Origin: Dysidea avara
Taxonomy: Eukaryota > Porifera > Demospongiae > Dictyoceratida > Dysideidae
Assembly (NCBI RefSeq): GCF_963678975.1
Contig: NC_089275.1
Location: forward strand, 15,035,682 to 15,099,681
Length of the DNA stretch: 64,000 nt
Reading direction: 5' to 3'
Of the stretch, positions 59,290-64,000 are shown in pieces; the stretch's first letter is position 1; the number at the start of each line of letters is the position of its first letter. Below the pieces are notes generated by a model. That model did no database searches. It was not told where the DNA came from and worked only from the letters and a program-made list of their open reading frames with translations. A program made the position numbers and the translations under genes.

Positions 59290-59790
59290 ATTACAGCCAT
59301 ACAACAATAGTTATGCTGTTCCCTACTTGGCCCACCCTGTAGGTCAGGTCTAGAATAGACACTGGTGGGTTGTACTGACTCTCCCTACACTGCCCTCTGA
59401 TTCTGGGAAACATGACAGTTTCAAGCACTTCAAATGGAAACATTGCCAGGGAAGTAATGGCAAAGGAAATTTCTGATGAATATTTCCTATAACACACCCA
59501 ATGTGGATGCAGTCATTGGCTATAATATGTTTTGTGTGCTCTCTACTTCTATACCATTAAGTTGGATTTTCTTGTTGGCATTGGCATCTTCAGTGTCGCA
59601 CAAAGTAAACCAACCAATTCCCGTATATCAAAACCATGTGCATGGTCAGCAAGGACAATGTCACTTGGAAGTAGCTTCTTCAATATTTCACTGTTGAGTG
59701 TCAAATGTTTGTCACTGAATCTTCCCTCTCACCATTCAGAAGTAAAACTGACAGTTCCTTGTGGTGACACTCCAATTAAATATGTGTAGA
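59290..59790 (-). pseudogene. PIF/Harbinger-type (DDE_Tnp_4) transposase fragment
   Basis: The minus strand reads YLIGVSPQGTVSFTSEW, then after a stop [43 protein letters not shown], and further on VIGNIHQKFP. These are the GxxPxGxxxFxSexwgGrxSDk and (V/M)aDkGFdI blocks of the DDE_Tnp_4 nuclease domain. Several in-frame stops and frame changes make it a pseudogene. Nearby MITEs with TTA duplications are the type such a transposase would mobilise, although their termini were not matched to it. Confidence 0.6.
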
Positions 59791-59904
59791 CCTGCGTCAA
59801 ATATGCCAGCATAAAAAAAAAGCATAATAGGCCTATGCCAGCATAATGCTGGCATACTAGGTAGATAATTCAAAGTATAGAGCTTAATTCCATGAAAATA
59901 GATT

Positions 59905-60005
59905 GATACTCCCTAATAGAGCAGTCAGTGGAAACTACAAAGATTGATACTCTCTAATAGAACAGTCACTTTATAGTGAAATGCTCTAATAGAGCATTCA
60001 CTAGC
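59905..60005. repeat. Cluster of three dispersed-motif copies
   Basis: TGATACTCCCTAATAGAGCAGTCA, TGATACTCTCTAATAGAACAGTCA and ATGCTCTAATAGAGCATTCA-type units follow each other at about 35-bp spacing. Confidence 0.7.
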
Positions 60006-60273
60006 TGATTAAAATGTTCCAAGATAATTGTAACATATGTTGCTACCTTAGGAGCATAGTACAAGCATAATAGGAATACTGTAAGAGCAAAATGAGTGAA
60101 ACTTTTGGGAAATTCCTGAAAGAATTTTGGGCAAAATTTAGAGCATAATTATTTGACTCAAGCATAATATGTGATCAGATCTGCGAGAACTGTGCAATAG
60201 TGCAAACCTAAATTTAACCATTGATTGCAATGTGTATATAAAATACTTGCATATACAACAGTGGTCAGATCAT

Positions 60274-60450
60274 ACCTCAACTTCTCTTGTAGTCCTCACA
60301 CTGGTCTCCTTGCTCATCATCTTTGCTTCCAGTCGTTGCACTTTAGAAAGAAGGTAGGAAACTAGTGGAGAATCAGTATCCTCATCAGTGACCTCCACTG
60401 CATTGGTAAGCAAGATGACACAAAAGCTGTATCAGAAGAAATATTTTCAT
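60274..60450 (-). pseudogene. C4-domain protein 5' fragment in duplication copy C
   Basis: ATG at 60450 with MKIFLLI, then an extra base in the signal-peptide region shifts the frame. In the shifted frame EVTDEDTDSP, VSYLLSKVQRLEAKMMSKE and SVRTTREVE follow. Homology stops at GAG followed by GTATGATC, which resembles a splice donor, and the cysteine domain is absent. A dead fragment rather than a gene. Confidence 0.65.
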
Positions 60451-60477
60451 TCTCAGCTGACAGCTAGCTGCAAAAGA

Positions 60478-60648
60478 GTTCTGCAAGAATTCTTGCAGAA
60501 TATACTAGCTAGCTACTCAAGAGTTCTGCAGTATATACTAGCTAGCTACTCAAGAGTTCTGCAGTATACATTAGCTAGCTACTGAAAAGTTTTGCAGTAT
60601 ATACTAGCTAGCTACTCAAGAGTTCTGCAGTATATACTAACTAGCTAC
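60478..60648. repeat. 33-bp tandem repeat in the leader of the C4 fragment
   Basis: The unit GCTACTCAAGAGTTCTGCAG-TATATACTAGCTA is repeated about five times between the ATG (60450) and the TATA box (60657-60664). The paralogous leaders at 603-676 and 45579-45651 have a single unit. Confidence 0.75.
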
Positions 60649-61728
60649 TCTGCAGTCTTATATACGCATGTGACTATACGATCAACTATGCACTGTACAC
60701 ATCTATGATGATATACTAATTAATAACATCTGTCATAATTGTTAAAACTATGGATAAAGAAGCAGCAACAGATGTATCCCAGTCACTGTTCTGAGATCAT
60801 ACAATGTATTGTTTAATCTAAATGGACTTTTATGTCCACGGCTACTATTAGTTCATGCTCTTTTATCATACGTAAGCAAGTTTAGCCAAAATTTTTATAA
60901 AATTCAATCTCAAAGGCCTTTTTAAAATTTTCTTGTGGAGGCATTCCCCCAGACCTCCTAGAAAGTGCATATATGCATGCTGAGTGAGCTTTACATATTG
61001 TACAAATTGTATCAACCAGTCACCACCCTGTTTCACAACTTTTTTTACCTAGGCTTTTAAAGTCACACCTTTTCCACAGCTTGGCTGTTTTTGTGCAGAA
61101 AATAAGCAAACACACATGATGTACCACTGTATTAAGGCATCAATGTAACAAACTGTAATCAAATTATTGAACATCTGCTCTACAACACTCACATCATTCT
61201 TCCAAAGGCCAAACCAAAATGTTACCATATCAATATCTCAAATTGTCAACATTTAAACGACTATTTATAAATAGTGGTTTAGCTCTAAATTCTGTGAAAT
61301 TGAACAATTTGTCAGGATATATCACTGATCATAAGATGGAATAACAGTATACACTACTGCTATATGTCATGATGTGTGCATGAAAACTGGTCCAACAACT
61401 TTACTCTAGTGGCAAAAAACACAGTAATGACAGTGACAGCTATTGAGCACAAGTGGCATTGTTCAAGCTTGGATTATCTGTATATTATGTAAATAAAAAA
61501 ATTATAGTACTTAATGATGTCTACTAAAATATCTTTTGAAAACTTTGATTCTGCAACAAGATTGTTGCCAGCTAGCAAGTATGTCTTCTGTAGTACAAAA
61601 TGAAAACAATCAAATTTACTTGATATATACATTTTGGAAATTCCATACATACAGGTTTACAGCACTAAGTATATAATTGTGCAACATCTAAAATAGCTAC
61701 AGTTCATAAAGTTCAGAGTACTGGAGAT

Positions 61729-62626
61729 TTATGATAAAGGTCCAGGATTAGTATCATTACGGGCTCCAGGTGGTGGTGGATCACAAATTTGCCAATTGCA
61801 GTCATTAAGGTTAGTCTCATGAGGATTGGCGTCCGACATATGAATACCACGGCCGCGGTAATCTTGCAACAGAAATGTGCTTGCTTGTAATGTTCTCAGT
61901 GTACAATACAGAGGAGGGTTATGGAGTGTGTAGTAGGTGAACCAAGCGTTATATATTTGTATGTACTCATTAATGGAGAACATTGGACAATATGGCTGTG
62001 CTAGAAACCTCTGTGAAAAGAAAAGTGTAGTTAGTAAATGTATGAAAGGTGTGTGTATGCTTACATTGATTGTCTCAAGATGGTAGATTGCTTGTGAGAT
62101 TTGGCATACAAGGTGCCTTATATGCACATCATTATGATTAGAATTCAGTAGCATGTTTTATAGCATTGCCCAGAGATGTGTGACATCTGTACACATTGGT
62201 GAACTTAGTTGGTCGTAACGTTGCTGGAGTGCTGGCGGAAGAGGATTGTGTATTATTCTACATGGGGTTACCTACAGTAAAAATGAATTTTATTATTACA
62301 CGTTTCACATTCAAACTTTGTTTAATGGATGAACTTACAGCCATCATATGAACTTTCTCTTGAGCTCTTAGAAATATGCTACGCAGACGACAGCGATAAT
62401 GAGTGAAGTGATAATTTCTGGCACCCTGCATTGCTTCAATATACTCAGTCACAGCAGAGGAGGAGGATTGTTTGGAAATCTCATGAAAAGGCTCTTCTTC
62501 CTTCACAGACTCTTCATCCTTCACAGGATCTTCATCCTCCACATCAGTAGGAGCAGTACTACCAAATTGCATCTGATAACTGAGGACAATTAGAAAGCAG
62601 CCAATGAGCACTGTGAGTAGCTTCAT
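61729..62626 (-). pseudogene. Three-exon secreted protein with one in-frame stop
   Basis: Exon 1 (62626-62339): signal peptide MKLLTVLIGCFLIVLSYQMQ, an acidic stretch (DVEDEDPVKDEESVKEEEP), then ARNYHFTHYRCRLRSIF; donor GTAAGT. Exon 2 (62271-62065): VTPCRIIHNPLPPALQQRY to HLWAML, a TAA at 62158-62160, then NMLLNSNHNDVHIRHLVCQI to LETIN; donor GTAAGC. Exon 3 (62010-61729): RFLAQPYCPMFSINEY to a Pro/Gly/Asn-rich tail and TAA. All introns are phase 0 and short (54-67 bp) with good pyrimidine tracts. Without the single stop the protein would be 258 residues with seven cysteines outside the signal peptide. The family is unknown to me; a secreted helical factor is possible. It could be a recent pseudogene, a null allele or a base-call error. 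Confidence 0.6.
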
Positions 62627-62710
62627 CACAATTAAATCTGCCAATAAAGTTGACGGTGCATGGGCAAGCTTGTTTTCAACTTGAACTGCAAATTTCTGCA
62701 AATTTCTACT

Positions 62711-62718
62711 CTTTTATA
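62711..62718 (-). promoter_or_regulatory. TATA box of the three-exon gene
   Basis: TATAAAAG on the minus strand, 85 bp upstream of the ATG at 62626. Confidence 0.5.
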
Positions 62719-63638
62719 ACTTGAATTGCTACTACTGTATGTAGGAATTTACATTCCTCACCAACGATAGGCATTCCAGTGTCCAAGCACAAGATTTTAA
62801 TTTAATGCTGTTGCGTCAATGTACGAATTATTAATTTTTTTCACCCTGAATGGTTTTATGACTTTAACTAGTAATGTCAATGAGAACATATACTATTTGA
62901 ATGGCTTTTCTGGATTTATTTGACTGTGACAGCCTATCTATTGCAGTTGTGTAGTTAACCATACGATTTATTATTATGTACTAGTTGTCCGTTATGATTC
63001 ACAGTACAAATTGCATACACATTCGTGTACACCACATGTGTAGTTTGTAGATGTAATCTAATCAGTGAAGAAATAAGTTAAAAGACTGTCTTCATTCCAA
63101 TGGCACCCTTCTCGCATATATGTACAAAGAGTTAGTAAGAATTTAAGTATCATGACCACACAAGGACCACTTTAAGAGAGCAAGCTAATGTATACTTGTG
63201 CCATACACATATTATAGCTATTTTACAATAATATTATTAGTAGACAATTTATTCATCTTGTTATTTCATGATCACATGTGCCCAAATTATATATTAATCT
63301 ATCGTGTAAGTTCATAAATTGTGCACACACTTCAAGTGGAAGTATTTTGTGAATAGAGAAGTTAAGGATTTCATCAATTATATAGTAGGACTGAGCATCG
63401 CTTGGATTCCACATTGAAACCTCTAGTATTCACTTCCCTATAACTTATTTCAGGAGATATATAGGTTTCCATTCAAACTAACTTACTGACAACCGGGTGA
63501 CGTGGATTAATCCTATATATGACCAAGAGTTCAATAATAGACTCTTTCCAAAAATACGTCACTGCTTAGCAACCATCTTTCCGACATTTTGATTGGGGCC
63601 ACGTATACATTTATTTTAATTAACGATAGGTGCGATTA

Positions 63639-63796
63639 ATGGCTTCCGAGGGCAGTTCTACGCTAACGGAAGCTGATGTTCCTGGTGCTTCCTTAGATGG
63701 CCGAGCTCCAGAAGCTCTTAAGATTTCAGAGTTGAAGTTCTGGTTGCGTCGTCGCGGAGCTACGGGGTTATCCAAGTTGAAGACAAAGAGTGACCG
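63639..63796 (+). CDS. First exon of a SAP-domain protein
   Basis: ATG at 63639 starts MASEGSSTLTEADVPGASLD, followed by EALKISELKFWLRRRGATGL and SKLKTKSD. The LKISELKxWLrrRG...KLKTKSDL pattern is a SAP motif, a helix-turn-helix that binds AT-rich DNA. The frame meets a donor-like GTACGT at 63797. I remember similar short N-terminal SAP segments in invertebrate mobile-element proteins, so this may be a transposon-derived or host gene. The upstream 100 bp are GC-richer and contain TACGTCAC (CRE-like) and TTAGCAAC (RFX half-site-like). Confidence 0.5.
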
Positions 63797-63823
63797 TACG
63801 TGCAAAGGTAGCTGTATTTCCTG

Positions 63824-64000
63824 CAGGGCCGCCCACAGGAGGGGGGGGGGGGGGGGGGGGGCAACTGGGGAATTTTGCCCCGGGCCCCAGCCTGAAAGGG
63901 GCCCCAGGAGGCCCCATGAAGGGCCCCCTGAATACCTGTTTAAAAGATCGATATACTCTAATAGAGCAGTCTGATCTAAATACTCTAATAGAGCAGTCAC
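63824..64000. mobile_element. Start of a GC-rich element with poly-G and two motif copies
   Basis: CAGGGCCGCCCACAGG begins a GC-rich block with a G20-type run (63841-63860) and CCCCAGGAGGCCCC palindromes. It passes into GATCGATATACTCTAATAGA GCAGTC and a second motif copy at the window end. It looks like the left end of a hAT-like MITE inside the intron of the SAP gene. Confidence 0.4.

Larger units (their letters stand above)
60240..63560. repeat. Segmental duplication, copy C (diverged)
   Basis: 60.24-60.78 kb matches the C4 gene start and promoter; 61.11-61.45 kb matches 46.6-47.2 kb; 62.88-63.56 kb matches 47.35-49.05 kb with a deletion where A and B carry the DDE_3 remnant. A palindrome-end remnant of the composite element lies at 61030-61095. 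The spliced gene at 61.73-62.63 kb is not seen in A or B. Confidence 0.55.

Overview
The window looks like nuclear DNA of an animal, most likely a demosponge. It is AT-rich with very low coding density. It has short spliced exons with GT/AG borders, TATA boxes, tRNA-derived SINEs, a LINE and many MITEs. Gene families I associate with sponges are present: proteins ending in the short-chain collagen C4-type cysteine domain, a Death-domain exon that can be spliced to an N-myristoyltransferase-like exon, and a membrane protein with a Pmp-like beta-helix ectodomain. The species cannot be fixed from sequence alone. I saw no rRNA, no functional tRNA and no CRISPR.

Layout. 0-3 kb: an apparently intact C4-domain secreted gene (minus, cut by the window edge) in a duplicated segment with a dead DDE transposase. 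3-11 kb: SINEs and TTA-flanked PIF/Harbinger-like elements, one holding a decayed LINE reverse transcriptase. 13-14 kb: a C4-domain pseudogene (plus). 15-21 kb: tandem repeats, hAT-like MITEs and a decayed retroelement-like ORF. 21.8-31.4 kb (minus): the exon for a helical domain plus an NMT-like domain and, 7.5 kb upstream, a Death-domain exon whose intron phases match it. 32-38 kb: mostly MITEs and one 525-bp hAT element. 38.3-43.7 kb (minus): fragments of a broken membrane-protein gene interrupted by a 3.2-kb composite element. 44.8-49.1 kb: a second large copy of the 0-3 kb segment with a broken C4 gene. 50.0-56.6 kb: a dead DNA transposon with about 300-bp terminal inverted repeats, carrying a nuclease-like, cysteine-rich gene that a hAT element has split, with three further layers of nesting. 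59-60 kb: a Harbinger-type transposase pseudogene. 60.2-63.6 kb: a third copy of the duplicated segment, with a C4 gene fragment and a three-exon secreted-protein gene carrying one in-frame stop. 63.6-64 kb: first exon of a SAP-domain protein.

The most unusual structures are a family of composite elements and a dispersed 11-bp motif. The elements combine a long near-perfect palindrome, a 30/31-bp satellite with about 122-bp higher-order period, and a conserved tail ending in a small hairpin. They appear to insert between A and T without target duplication. The motif, CTCTAATAGAG, recurs more than twenty times at about 13 places. All identifications come from reading translations and recalling families; no database search was run.
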